64,000 nucleotides of DNA from Aspidapion aeneum (taxonomy: Eukaryota; Arthropoda; Insecta; Coleoptera; Brentidae), in assembly GCA_963576565.1 (NCBI GenBank), contig OY755046.1, positions 62,661,471-62,725,470 on the forward strand, written 5' to 3'. Below the pieces are notes generated by a model. It was not told the origin of the DNA. It made no database searches and worked only from the letters and a program-made list of their open reading frames with translations. The position numbers and the translations under genes were made by a program. Positions 22,923 through 35,249 of this stretch are shown piece after piece; the first letter of the stretch is position 1; every line of letters starts with the position of its first letter.

Positions 22923-23763
22923 GGCTCTGCTACACAATAGCGCCTTACAAAATAGCGCTGCTTCAAAATGGCGCTGCCACAAAATAGCGCTGCTACAAAA
23001 TAGCGCGCATCAAAACAGCGCTGCTACAAAATAGCGCCTTACAAAATAGCGCTGCTACAAAATCGCGTGCATCAAAATGGCGCTGCCTCAAAATAGCGCT
23101 GCTACAAAATAGCAAGCATTAAAATAGCGCCTTTCAAAATAGCGCTGCTACAAAATAGCGCGCATCAAAATGGCGCTGCTTCAAAATAGCGTCTTATAAC
23201 TTACCACTCCCGGTAACCTCATTCTAACATATATTTTCAAAAAAAAAACTTCCCTGACTTTTCCCCGGGATCTAGAGGGTGTGAAACCAAACCGAACCGA
23301 ACCGGCATCCTAGAGGTTGTGAAATCAAACCGAACTAAACCGATACTTTGATTTGGTTCAGTTCGGTTCGGTTCAGTTTTGTTTCACACCCGCTAGATCG
23401 CGCGAACGAAGTCAGGGAAGTTTTTTTTTTGAAAAAATATGTTAGAAAGAGACCCCTTAGTCAAACAGTTTCTATTTTTAATGATGCTTTTTGAGCGCGT
23501 TTTTGATGCACGCTATTTTGTAGCAGCGCTATTTTGTAAGGTGCTATTTTGTAGCAGCGCTAATTTGTCGCAGCGCCATTTTGTAACAGCGCTATTTTGT
23601 AAGGCGCTATTCTGTAGCAGCGCTATTTTGTAAGGCGCTGCTTTGATGCACGCTATTTTGTAAGCGCCATTTTGTAGCAGCGCTATTTTGTGGCAGCGCT
23701 ATTTTGAAGCAGCGCTATTTTGAGGCAGCGCTATTTTGTAGGGCGCTATTCTGTAGCAGAGCC
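22923..23763. mobile_element. Fold-back Mutator-like element with tandem-repeat arms
   Basis: 841 bp with ends GGCTCTGCTACA(C/G)AATAGCGC, flanked by the 9-bp duplication CTTTGAATG (22914-22922 and 23764-23772). The two long arms are tandem arrays of variants of GCGCTGCTACAAAATA, one the inverse of the other. A second palindrome with AACCGAACCG / CGGTTCGGTT and TTCCCTGACTT / AAGTCAGGGAA lies in the centre. The 9-bp duplication and satellite-like arms match fold-back members of the Mutator superfamily. No transposase is encoded. Confidence 0.8.
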
Positions 23764-24020
23764 CTTTGAATGGCAATAGTTTCGAAGGCTGACAGATCTA
23801 AAATTTTGACTATTTTAAAAACACAAAAAATATAGGCTCACAAGATAATAATGGAAATATTATTATATATATAATATTTCAAAGAAGGATCGAGTTTGTT
23901 AATTTGAGGGGACTTTGGCGGGTGTTATTGAATAATATGCTAATATACAGGGTGTAATTTACATCATGCACCAAACTTTAAGGGGCGGTCATTGAATTAT
24001 GTAAATGTATGTAGTATATA

Positions 24021-24743
24021 CAGGGTGTCCCATAACTTAGGGGCCATAGGCTACAAGGTGTTAGAGAAGGTCATGTCTGATAAAAAAGTTCCTGTATAAA
24101 TAGGTTAAAACTCTTTCTTTGTCGAGATACAGGGCATCAAAATTGGTAATTTTTAAAAAAATTTTGACAATAACTTTTAAAAAAAACGCAGTAAAATTAT
24201 GAAATTGGGTAAAGTCTTGAATTAGAATAAAAGCAATAAATTGAAATAAGAATTATTTTTAAAAAAATTAGTCAAGCAATTTTTTTTAGAAAAAAACTAT
24301 TATTTTGGTATAAACTTTTATAAATGCCATATTAAACGCAATGTTTTTTTTTCTATTTTTTGTTAATTAAAAACAAGTCTCTAGCGAGACATAATAATAA
24401 AATATTATTGATATTTTTTAAAAGAAGTAAGCAAAATTTTATTTTTTTTTAAATATTTTTTGTATACATTTTTGGAGGTTATTTTGACAGCTTGTGTCTT
24501 TTCAACTTGTAATTTTATCAAAAAAAGAAATACCACATTTTTGAAACACAATTAGTTGAGGATTCAGCTGGCTGTGACAGATTTTATTGTTTCTGTAAAC
24601 CCCTTTTCCCCCACTCCTCTAACTTTAAAAATCCTATATCCTAAAAACAGACGTGTGTTGACCCCCATGTTATAGAAACTTTTTTCTCGAAAATAACCTC
24701 CTCTATCACCTGCTGCACCATGGCCAAGTTGTGGGACACTCTG
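24021..24743. mobile_element. TA-flanked fold-back element, CAGGGTGTCCCATAAC ends
   Basis: The left end CAGGGTGTCCCATAACTTAG and the right end, inverse of CAGAGTGTCCCACAACTTGG, continue inward with matching TTCTCGAGAAAAAAG-like and GTGTTAGAGAAGGT-like blocks. TA lies on both sides. A further CAGGGTGT end at 23954 and an ACACCCTG end at 24957 suggest it sits inside a larger relative. Non-coding. Confidence 0.6.
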
Positions 24744-25497
24744 TATATAAAAACAAACAAAAGCTACAAAAAATCTATCATTAATTGTTTGCGTTTCCGG
24801 AAAAGTCGTACTTTTTGAGTTGAGTCTTTGTTGTTTTGGGAATGCGATTTGTCCATAGCTTAGATAAAGAATTCTTCCTCTAAGGTTCATAAAAAGTTTT
24901 ATTCTCAAAAATTTTCCCAAGAATTACTGCCTTAAATATTAGCATGTTATTCGACAACACCCTGTATATTATATGCCTATGTTTGTTAAATATGTCATAG
25001 GTTTATTGTTGCAGGTGTTAAATATTCAAAGCAAGTTTGGTATTCTTAGTTCTGATTCCAGAAATACCCAATTTGTTGAATATAGAATCTAAATTATTAC
25101 TTTTTATGTACCTATTAAAACAATATTATGTACCCTTCCAGAAATTATATTTTATTTAAACGAAATCTAAAATATTTTATAACATTTAAACATAATAAAA
25201 TAAAATACAAAAGTTTTTACAAAATATTAATAATTTTCTATTACAACTACAATATAAAAGTGGACAAATGTCATACCTATTCTAGCCAAGATCAGATTTT
25301 TCTTCTTATTTTTTACTTTAATAAAATACTGCTTAAAATATTAAGGAGGGGGGAGTGCATGGGAATTGAGGAAAAATATAAGGCCTTTTGTTTTGATTAA
25401 AAATCATCTTGGCTAGAATTTATTTGTTTCCTGAAAAGAAATTGGACCATTACATTTATTAACAGGTGTCTTGTGAAATAAATAAATAATACATATA
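24744..25497. other. AT-rich stretch, no gene seen
   Basis: A + strand frame at 25128-25400 is rich in Lys, Asn, Ile, Tyr and Phe, as expected from AT-rich non-coding DNA. Nothing recognisable. Confidence 0.4.
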
Positions 25498-26126
25498 CAG
25501 GGTTCGCCAACGATCGTTTGGCCATTGAAAAATATGTGAATTGAAGTAAGCGCTATTTAAATAAATGGCACTAAGAGAGATAAATAGTTAAGCGCTGTTG
25601 TCAAGTTAGCAATTCAAGAAAATGGTTTTCTTTTCGCGATCTAATGACGTTACTCTTACCGGCTGAGTAGGCCAAAGACAGCGATTAATAAAATCCTTAA
25701 AACCCCTTGATTTTAATTGCTGTTGCGCCATCTCTTAGATATCATTTGAACTGTATGACTAATAATCAATACTGCAAATCCGTAATTATGAGTACAGCAT
25801 TTTTTTTTCAATTTTTAATAAAGGAGCAAGGTTATTGTCTAGGAAAAAATTATTAAAAAATTGAATTTTTCTCGATTTAATGTTTCCTGATTAAAGCTAA
25901 AATATCGAAATAAATAATAATGACTATTTCTTCTTCTTTTAAAAGTGGAAATCTTACTGTGCTTGCTCCTGTTTAGTAATAAAAAACTATTAATTAATTT
26001 TGAGTCACAGCGGCAAACGCTCCTGAATATGCGCGTCTTTGGTCCCTCACTGACTTCTTGCTTTCCATAAGTTCATCCTTTTTTATACGCTTTTCATAAA
26101 GGCTAAACGTTCGAGATCGAGCCCTG
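25498..26126. mobile_element. TA-flanked CAGGGTTCG element
   Basis: The ends CAGGGTTCGCCAACGATCG and the inverse of CAGGGCTCGATCTCGAACG are diverged inverted repeats flanked by TA. The interior is 600 bp of non-coding DNA. Confidence 0.5.
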
Positions 26127-26367
26127 TATTAGATATACATTATAATTTTCGGCTTTTTGTAGTATACAGGGTGTTCGGCACATGAACCGTCAAAATTTTT
26201 TGGGATATTGTTGGGGTCATTTGCTACCTTTTCAACCTTGGAACTTGGATCCTTAGAGTCACGGCTAAAGAGATATGGATTTTTTAATTTTTTTTCTCAA
26301 ATTACCCAAAATCCCACCTTTATACCCTCGTAAGCTTTTTATTAATGTCTGTAAAAGCACCATTTTT

Positions 26368-27224
26368 AGCTCACACATATACTATACTATAGTAGTGTGA
26401 GCTATGCTGCCGTGCATAAGCTATAATGCCGTTAACCAACATTTGGACAATTTTGATTTTTTGGTGCCGTCTTAATCACAACATTATTCTAGATCAATTT
26501 TTATAAGCAAATCTTCTTTAGCTTTTGTGGTTTTCTAGAAACAAATAACTTACAGTTATCAAGGAGCATCGTTTGTTTATTATTTTCAGGGTTTTTTGAA
26601 CAAAACTAGGAAAATTTTATAGGTAGTTAACGGCATTCTAAATGGCAGGATGGCAGTATGGTGATCCTAATTTTTTCGAGAAAAAAAAAGTTGCTCCTAT
26701 TTCAAAATTTTTTATATATCTTTGCGTTTCACATGATTTTGAAACTTTTTTGTTGCGCCATCTGTCTGTCTGTCTGTATGTCTGTCTGTCTGTATGTCTG
26801 TCTGTAACGACCAACGCGCATAACTCAAAAACCGCTTGGCCGATTTTAATGAAATTTGGTACCTACGCTGGGTCTTGGGTCGAGATGGTCCCATTTAAAA
26901 ATGAACAAAATCCACCAAATAAAAGGGTGGGGGTAGTTTACAAAAATTAGAGTTTATGTGAAAATATGGCGTGTGTGATATCAAAAGAAAAGTAATTGAG
27001 TCCGGAGTTTAAAAAAATACATTTTAGTTTTTGTTTTTTTTAAGGGTGGGGGTAGATTTCAAAAAATTGAGTCAAAGTCAAAACATGGCTTGTGTGGTAT
27101 CAAACAAAACGTAATTTAGTCTGGAGTTGAATAAAATATATTTCAGTTTTTAGTTATATTAGCCCACACATACACTATAACTATAGTAGCTAGTGTGAGC
27201 TTAGGGGCCCATATATTGGCAGAG
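26368..27224 (+). mobile_element. Helentron-like (GTCT)n element, copy D
   Basis: It lies in the left arm of the 1.9-kb inverted-repeat element. The intact right arm shows an empty site of T-run followed by AAAAATAATTCTG, so the element entered a T-run without an obvious target duplication, as Helentrons do. The 5' hairpin is separated from the core by a 250-bp insertion (26407-26656). It has a short microsatellite and two internal repeats. Confidence 0.75.
26407..26656. mobile_element. 250-bp TIR element inside Helentron-like copy D
   Basis: The ends CTGCCGTGCATAAGC and the inverse of CTGCCATCCTGCCAT share the inner block AATGCCGTTAAC. The tetramer TATG is repeated directly at 26403-26406 and 26657-26660. 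Other Helentron-like copies read straight through this point as GCTATGGTGATCC, confirming the boundaries. A non-autonomous element with a 4-bp duplication. Confidence 0.75.
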
Positions 27225-28346
27225 GATTTTTTATAATTCTGTAATCTTCTGCTACTTCCACTAATGAATAGATTTGTTAAAATTTATGTACCAAAGGGAC
27301 ATACGAGGTTTTTTATTGAAGAACATTAGTGATTTTGTGAAAGAAAATCAATTTCAAAATTAAAAATTAAAAAAAGTATCGACACTTGAGAACTTCATTT
27401 TCTTTTAAAAACTTCTCTAGTTGATTACCTTTCTAACGGTATGCTTTACATTAATAAAAAAAAACAATTCTGCTTTAAAATACGGATATTCTGTGAGACG
27501 GACAATAATCGTTCGGACTTGATAAGAAAAACAATTTGATGTTTATGATCGTTTCTAACAAAATTTATAAATAACGCAATACATTATTGTTAAAAGTTTA
27601 ACTTTTGTTTAAGTAGGGAAACGATCGCCCTTCTGACGAAATATCCGTATTTTAAAGCAGAAATGTTTTTTTTATCAATGTGTAGCATACCGTTAGAAAG
27701 GTAATCAACTAAAGAAGTTTTTAAAAGAAAATGAAGTTCTCAATTGTCCATACTTTTTTTGATTTTTAATTTTGAAATTGATTTTTTTTTACAAAATCAC
27801 TAATTTTCTTCAATAAAAAACCTCGTATGTCCCTTTGCTACATCAATTTTAACAAATCTATTAATTAGTTGAAGAAGCATAAGATTACAGAATTATTTTT
27901 AAAAAAATGGTGCTTTTCCAGACATTAATAAAAAGCTTACAAGGGTTTAAAAGTGGGATTTTGGATAATTTGAGAAAAAAATATTAAAAATTCATATCTC
28001 TTTAGCCGTGACTCTTAGGACCCAAGTTCCAAGGTTGAAAAGGTAGCAAATGACCCTAACAATATCCCAAAAAATTTTGACGGTTCATGTGCCGAACACC
28101 CTGTATATCTTTAATCAAATATCAACATTATAAACATTTAATAAATGTTTTGTACTAGTTCTTTTTCTATAAACTTTAAAACTTTTATTGATTTATTCCA
28201 CAAGAATCCTTAGTTTATGGTCTTATGCTAAATTTTAATAAACATCATAAGTTTGAACATAATTATACAGGATGTTTCTACATATGATGTACAAACGAAA
28301 AGGGGTGTTTCTTTTATTTATTTTATGACTAAAATTTTATATAAAC

Positions 28347-28954
28347 CAGGGCTATCAAAACGGACGGGCCACGATCCTCCACTTTCTTGACGTCACATCC
28401 GGGGCTGATTTTTTTTTGATGGTCACGTTACGACACAGCTGATTGTCTTTAAAAAATTGAAGTTGGAATGACGGTTCATGAATATTTGATTTTTTTTAAA
28501 ATAAAGTCATTTTTGAGATTGTTTTTACTTTATTCTGGCAGAACAATTTTTTTTTAATGTATAGTAATCCTTAATTTTTCATAGCCGCTTCATTAGCTCA
28601 CACAAAAATTAAATTTAAAGCAGAAGCAAATGTGACAATCACAGATGACAAAGTCAAATACATGTCAAATATAACAGTTGGCATGTGGTACATGGCGGGT
28701 AATTTGAATTCAAAATAAGGAATAAATCTTGAAGATTTTAACCTTTTAATCATGTTGCTTCCTTACAAACCTTTGGTGGAATATCGGGATGGTGTCTGAG
28801 AATATTTCACTGGAATTTTGCGGAAATCTGTAGTGCCATTTTGAAAATACCATAAAAAAACCTCTGACCTCCCATAAGACCCAATGTAAAATTCAGCCCC
28901 GGGAGAACAGCTGATTTTTTCAGGGTCGTGGCCTCTATTTTTGTGTTGGCCTTG
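28347..28954. mobile_element. CAGGGCTATC element with 7-bp duplication, copy 2
   Basis: A close copy of 22169-22780, with the same ends and length (608 bp). The heptamer TATAAAC lies on both sides (28340-28346 and 28955-28961). Two independent insertions with 7-bp duplications make the duplication length reliable. Confidence 0.8.
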
Positions 28955-29594
28955 TATAAACATATATTTCTACACGGTGTCAAATCTTTTGCTGCCCTTG
29001 AACTTTTTTGCACTGCCTCGCTGCGCATGCGCCGTTGCATCCTCAAAAACAAAAATAACCGTTTCTTTTAGAAACTTTATTTTTTGTTTGTATCAGCTGC
29101 TCAGTGAAAAAAAAATGTAATTTTCATTTTTTTGATCGATAAAGAAGGTGGATATGAAAAAAGTACGAGAGACAAAAAGACATGCCTTATGTTATACCGG
29201 GTGGGACAAAAAACACCGGACAATTTTTTTTTCATTATAACTTTTGAAATATGCAATCGATTTCAATGGGACAAACTGCACTTGGCAGAGAATTAATTAG
29301 AGTTTGGACTTGGAATATTTTTTTTGTTTGCCATCTCAAAATCCAAGATGGCTGCCAAAATTAAAATGTACCCTTCAAAGATGCTCGTTTATTCTTGTGT
29401 TGCGAACATGTTTTAATAATTTTTTGGAATTAGTAGAAATGCTGCATTCTTGTTACGCACAACAAGGTACGAATCAGCAAAATCGGTTCAGTTGTTCTAA
29501 AAAATATATTTTTGCCTTGCCAATCATGTCTGCATTTATTTCCATATCAAATTATTACTGCCACAAAAAATTGTAGCTGATCTACAAAAAAAAA

Positions 29595-30242
29595 GGTTTT
29601 AAGGCACTGGAGGCCAACAACAAACTTAAATGGAGAACAAGACAACCTCTTAATATGTTTATGCTCACATTTAGCCACGATGAAGATATCAACAAAATTT
29701 TTGAAATTTCCAGTATCCTTGGGATTGAAGTGGAAATAAAAGCACTAAAAACCTCAAAGTTAGTCCCTCAATGCAAAAGATGCCAATCTTATGGACACAC
29801 GCAAAAATATTGCGCTAAAGAACCACGTTGCGTAAAATGCACCGGGAAACATCTTACTGTAGAATGCCCCAAACCAAAAGAATCTGAGCCAAAATGCATC
29901 CACTGTGGAGGCAAGCATCCTGCTAACTACAGAGGATGCCTTGTTGCTAAGGAAATACAAAAATTGAAAAATAAACCTAAGAAACCGAATCTCATACCAA
30001 ACGTGAGTACAAATAGACAAAACCAACAGACAAGAAACACAGTCACACAAAACTCTGTGACAAGGACATACAGCCAAGTAGCAGCAACAGCTACTATACC
30101 TGATATTAATATCAGTAGTCAAAATACTATGGAACAAACACTACAATTAATTTTGGAGAAATTGAACAAACTTGATGAGCGATTAACTAAACTAGAAAGT
30201 AGCAATAACGGAGCTACCAATATGCCTCAAAATGGTCAGTAA
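29595..30242 (+). pseudogene. LINE ORF1, 5'-truncated gag-like zinc-knuckle protein
   Basis: The open frame enters from the truncated 5' end with GFKALEANNKLKWRTRQPLN and continues for about 215 codons. Three cysteine-rich knuckles are visible: CKRCQSYGHTQKYC, CVKCTGKHLTVEC and CIHCGGKHPANYRGC. A basic, polar stretch and a probable C-terminal coiled coil (LQLILEKLNKLDERLTKLES) follow. In jockey-clade LINEs this protein binds the element RNA. The stop overlaps the start of ORF2 (30232). The N-terminal part is lost, so the copy is incomplete. Confidence 0.85.
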
Positions 30243-32865
30243 TCTTAGAATCCTAGCTTGGAATGCCAATGGTCTCTTGCAACATCAGCAAAACTTGCAA
30301 GTTATTCTAGACATAGAAAAAATTGACGTCTGTCTTGTGTCAGAAACGCATTTCACTAACCAGTCTCACATTAAATTTAAAGGTTATAAAGTGTGCACAT
30401 GGGGGAAGTGCTGTAATAATTAAAGAAAATATATCACACTATGAGGAGATGGGATATAAAACCATAGAGATTCAAGCTACATTAGTAAGTGTAAAAACCA
30501 AAACATATACATTAGTCATAAGTGCTGTCTATATACCACCAAGGCACTTACTAAAGAAAAATCAATATCTTAATTTTCTCAGAAAATTAGGAAACCGTTT
30601 TATAATTGGAGGTGAATTTAATGCAAAAAATACCTACTGGGGATCTAGACTGACGAACTCTAAAGGAAAAGAACTTTTGCAAGCTATTAGTGAATATCAA
30701 TGTGAGCCGATATCAACTGGTAAGCCCACATACTATCCAACAGATCCAGGAAAAATTCCAGATCTAATTGATTTTTTATAGTAAAAAATATATCTTTAAG
30801 TTTTGTAGATATAGAAGAAAGTTTTGATTTACACTCAGATCATTCACCTATTATTCTAACTCTTAGTAAAAACATAATAAAGAAAGAAGCAACTATCTCA
30901 CTAGTTAATAAACTGACTGACTGGAATAGTTTTAAACAAATTCTGTCAGAAAAAATAAACCTATCAGTACCATTGCAAACGCCAGAACAAATCGATAAAG
31001 AAGTTGATTATTTTGTTACAAATATTCAACAAGCAGCTTGGGAAAACAGTCCAAAACCAAAGAGAATTTTTAGGGGAAAAAACTATCCAAAGGAAATTAG
31101 AGACCTTATATTGGAAAAAAGGAAACTAAGAAGAAAGTGGCAACAAAGCCGTGATCCTCGGGACAAAACAAATCTCAACAACATGACGCAGCGCATTAGG
31201 CGAAAAATTCTAGTAATAAAAAATGAATATATTAACCATTTTCTTAATGAACTTACAGATGATAAAAATACCGACTATTCCCTTTGGAAAGCAACCAAAG
31301 ATTTTAAAAGACCAATTATCCAAATTCCACCCATACGAAAATCTAACAACCAGTGGGCAAGGAGTAACGAAGAAAAAGCAGATATTTTTGCAAGTCATTT
31401 AGAAAAAACATTTCAGCCCCACGAAGCACCAGATGAACACTTTCATTTAAATGAACCCCATCAAATCGAGGACCATATTAAGCTTACATCACCAAAAGAA
31501 ATATTAACAGAAATCAAAAATATTAATTCGAAAAAAGCCCCAGGGTATGATCTTATTAACGGGGTAGTCATAAAACAACTCCCCAGAAAAGCTATCGTAA
31601 AACTATGCAACCTAATTAATGCGTCTTTTAGGCTTAGGTACGTACCTAAACTGTGGAAAGTTGCAGAAGTTATCATGATTCCAAAACCGGGAAAACCACT
31701 CCATGACGTGTCATCTTACAGGCCAATATCTTTGCTGCCAATTATATCCAAGCTCTATAAAAAATTATTGCTTAAAAGAATAAAACCCATCATAGAAAGA
31801 CAAGAAATTATTCCATCTCATCAATTTGGTTCTCGAGACAAACATTCCACGATAGATCAAGTACACAGAATTACTAATATAATAGAAAAAGCACTAGAAG
31901 AGGGAAAAGTTTGTTCTGCAGTTTTTCTAGATGTAGCACAAGCATTTGACAAAGTGTGGCATGAAGGCCTTAATTTTAAACTAAAAAGGTTTCTGCGAAA
32001 ACAGTATTCGGATATTTTGGAATCATACATATCTGATAGACATTTTAGAGTAAAACAGGAAGACTCATACTCAAATTTAAGAGAAATTCAAGCAGGCGTG
32101 CCCCAGGGTAGCGTACTAGGCCCTTATCTATACTTATTATTCACTTGTGATATCCCAAAGCCAGAAAATTGTCACTTAGCAACATTTGCCGATGATACTG
32201 GTTTATTGACGGGAGAAAAATCTATTGAAAAATGCATAGAGAAACTTCAGGATGCAGTCACCCAAATTCACAGTTGGACCACAAAGTGGCGAATAAAATT
32301 AAATAAAACCAAATCAATTCATGTTGATTTTACAAACAAAAATATAAATCACATACAAATAACAATTAACAACATTCCAGTACCATATTCGAATCAGGCA
32401 AAATATCTAGGTATGACACTTGATACCAAATTGCGCTGGAAAGCACATGTTAAGAAAAAAAAAGAAGAACTTGAGATAAGGTATAGAAAAATGAACTGGC
32501 TAATTGGAAGGAAGTCCAATTTAACAATTCATAATAAGTTACTGCTTTATAGACAAATACTGAAACCAGTATGGACATATGGTATTCAACTATGGGGTTG
32601 TGCTAAAGAGAGTAACATTCTAGTTGTACAGAGATTTCAAAATAAAGTATTAAGAAACATTGTGAATGCACCTTGGTACGTTCGAAATAGTGACCTTCAT
32701 CGAGATCTAAAAATCGAAACTGTAGCAGAGACTATAAAAAAGTACGCAAAAAGCCATGAAGATAGACTCCATCGGCATGTGAATGTGGAAGCAATTCAGC
32801 TTCTAGACAATACTATGCTAGTTCGACGACTAAAAAGAGTGAAGCCGTTTGAGCTAGTAAACTAA
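30232..32865 (+). pseudogene. LINE ORF2, endonuclease plus reverse transcriptase, frameshifted
   Basis: It starts MVSNLRILAWNANGLLQ, the N-terminus of an AP-type endonuclease (motif W-N-A-N-G), and continues with SETHFT, then IGGEFNAKNTYWGS and LHSDHSPI. Reading shifts frame near 30396, where a few codons are missing, and again near 30772. After that the frame is open for about 700 codons. Reverse-transcriptase motifs are intact: AFDKVW (D about 31948), GVPQGSVLGP and FADD (GATGAT at 32191-32196). The C-terminal region has VQRFQNKVLRNIVNAPWYVR, typical of jockey-like elements. The two frameshifts make it inactive, though most of the enzyme is well preserved, suggesting a fairly young copy. 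Confidence 0.88.
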
Positions 32866-34194
32866 GTGAATTACACATAAAACAAAATAATGCTATAAAC
32901 ACAACACAATTGTGAGTTACAGACTAAACAAAGCGGGGAGAACTGTTGAGTGAACCCTAAGTTTAAATCTGACTTTTCTAGTAAATTAAGTTAAAACAAA
33001 ATTGCTAATTAGTCTTACTGACTAGATTGTAATAAAAAAAAACACAGTGTGTTTGACAAATAAAAAAAAAAAAATTATTACTACTGAATCGATTCTATTG
33101 AAATAAAAAATATCCTGATTAGCAATGCAATCGTATGATCTGTAAAACAAAAATATATTTTTTAAGAACCACCACACCGATTTTACTATAATTTGTACCC
33201 CGTTGTGCGGAGGAAAAGTGGTGCTTTACTATTTTTTTTCTACTCTTCTTCTAAGGCCTTTGACCTTGAAAATCTATAAAATTTTCGCCTGCGGTGCTAA
33301 TTTTATAGGACCCCCCCCCCCCTGAAAATGTTTGCGGGGGGGCGCACTCAGTTTTTGTTACGCCACTGCATTAAACATGACTTGACAGTGAGAATTTCCA
33401 ACAAGGAAAAAATTAAACTATTGGCATGCCACCTGAAGTACATAATTATCGATATTTCCCGTGTTAATATTTCATGAAAGTTTTTCATTCTCCTACCAAT
33501 GATCTGTTTATTAGTAACTACACAGTTAGTACAATGAATAGAGGAGTTTTACCCTACAAAAGGTCCGGTAGTTCTGAATTTTGGATATGTTATTAAGGTC
33601 GAAAGGGTAGTTAAAAATCTGAGTTTTCGTCACCCCCACCCCTGTGCTTCCTCCGCCATCTTGAAAAAACCATCAAAAATTGGCACTTTTTGTAGTTTTT
33701 TGCCTGTAACTTCGTTCCAGTACACTAAATCGCAAAAAGAGTTATATGAAATTTTTTAGAGGATATAATTTTCTACAATTGGGTGGTACTATAGTTGTTC
33801 TGCGAGCAGTAGTAACGGAGCTAGATAATTTCCAAAAATGACTAAAATCACGTGCTTGGGCAAATTTTCAGACTTTTTCTACTTTAGGCGGCATAAGCTC
33901 CGAAATACTTTGTTCTAGGGTAAAAGTTCTAAAAACATATCTTGTAGAGAATTTTATCAGCTACAAAATCCATTCTTTAAATGTAGTTTTAAATATTGTA
34001 ATGGAGTGTCACCTAATTTAACTTAAAGTAAGTTAGAAAATAATAATTTTTTTAAATTTAGTGCTTTAAACGGCACGTTTTTTATTTATTTTTAATTTTT
34101 TGTGTAAATTTAGTGACGTACAAAAAGGTAAGGGAGCTTAGGGGTCAAACACCTCCTTAAACTAACCACCAAAATCTAACATATTTAGGTTTTC

Positions 34195-35110
34195 TCAAAT
34201 TTTCTCAAAAAATACGCTTCTAAGAGAAAAATGTGTAATATACTTTATTGTAGACAATGAAATTTCCTTTTGAAAAAGGTACAACACGATGGGAGTCAAC
34301 CATTTATAAACTCTTCAGCGGCGTCCGTTAATTGAAGTAATTTAAAAAAGTAAAAAAATATCCATGTTTTTTCTATGATTTATTCGATTTTTTTTAAAAG
34401 TCTATAGAACAAAATTTGTTATACATTATTGTAGCAAATAAAATCTCCTTTAAAATGCTGTACAAGAAAGTCGAATTGCTTTCATGGTTATAAATTCAGA
34501 GGCGCCCGTAAATTTAACCAATTTTAAAAAATCACAAATTAAAATATTTTTGTTACAAGTTTTATCTAATTTTTCAAAAACTAAGCCTAATTTAAAAAAA
34601 TGCTATGATGCACTTTATTGACAGTAAAATTCTCTTTTCAACGGTGTATAACTCAATGGAGTTTGACTTACAACGAACCCGTCAGCGACGTCCGTAAATG
34701 GGAGCCATTTAATTAATTTTTTTAAAAATTATGTTTTGCGCAGGTTTTATTTGATTTTCTGAAAACCATGCCCTTTATCAAAAAAATTGTTTTTTACTTC
34801 GTTGTAGATAATAAAATTTCCTTTTAAACGTTGTGTAACATGGTAGAAAATATTTCATATTTACCGCTCCAGTGGTGTGCTTAATTTAAAACATTTTTTT
34901 TTAAATCACCAAAAAAATTAATTCTGTTACATATTTTATTCGATTTTCTTAAAAACCAAGCCCTTTATCAAAAAATGTGCTTTACACTTTATTGTAGATA
35001 ATAAAATTTACTTTTAAATGGTGTATAACAAAGTCGGATTGGTTTCATGGTAATAACTTCACAGGCGCCTGTAAATTAAACCAATTATAAAAAATTTGTG
35101 ATTTAAAAAA
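34195..35110. repeat. Degenerate ~230-bp tandem repeats
   Basis: Four or so diverged units share TTATTGTAGA, AAATTTCCTTTTAAA, GCGTCCGTTAATT-like blocks, and TTTTATTNGATTTTCT followed by AAAAACCAAGCC. The same family reappears at about 50260-51200. Non-coding. Confidence 0.55.
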
Positions 35111-35249
35111 AATTGTTTTAAATTAAGCACACCACTCAAAACGAAAACTCAGATTTTTAACTACCCTCCTGAGCTTAACAACATATCCAAAATTCAGAAC
35201 TACCGGACCTTTTGTAGGGTAACCCCCCCTATTTTGGAATTGAACTAAG

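Larger units (their letters stand above)
26167..28103. mobile_element. 1.9-kb TA-flanked inverted-repeat element
   Basis: It begins CAGGGTGTTCGGCACATGAA and ends with the near-perfect inverse, with TA on both sides. Left and right arms of about 500 bp each match almost throughout, for example ATGAACCGTCAAAATTTTTT, CACGGCTAAAGAGATATG, GACATACGAGGTTTTTTATT and ACCTTTCTAACGGTATGC. A Helentron-like element interrupts the left arm only. The right arm therefore gives the empty site. Confidence 0.8.
29560..33071 (+). mobile_element. Jockey-like LINE, copy 1 (5'-truncated, poly-A)
   Basis: A non-LTR retrotransposon with ORF1 (zinc-knuckle protein), ORF2 (endonuclease and reverse transcriptase), a short 3' UTR and a poly-A tail. 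It is flanked by the 11-bp duplication AAATTATTACT (29549-29559 and 33072-33082). Removing the element and one duplicate restores the arm of the surrounding inverted-repeat element, whose other arm has the uninterrupted sequence. The 5' end of ORF1 is missing, the usual 5' truncation of LINEs. Copy 2 lies at 46910-48868. Confidence 0.85.

Noticed and set aside
22923..23763. Possible CRISPR-like array because of the regular short repeats
   Set aside because: The repeats are contiguous variants without unique spacers, arranged as inverted arms with a 9-bp target duplication, in a eukaryotic genome.
25128..25400. 90-codon Lys/Asn/Ile/Tyr-rich frame
   Set aside because: Composition is that expected from AT-rich non-coding DNA; no motif or splice evidence.
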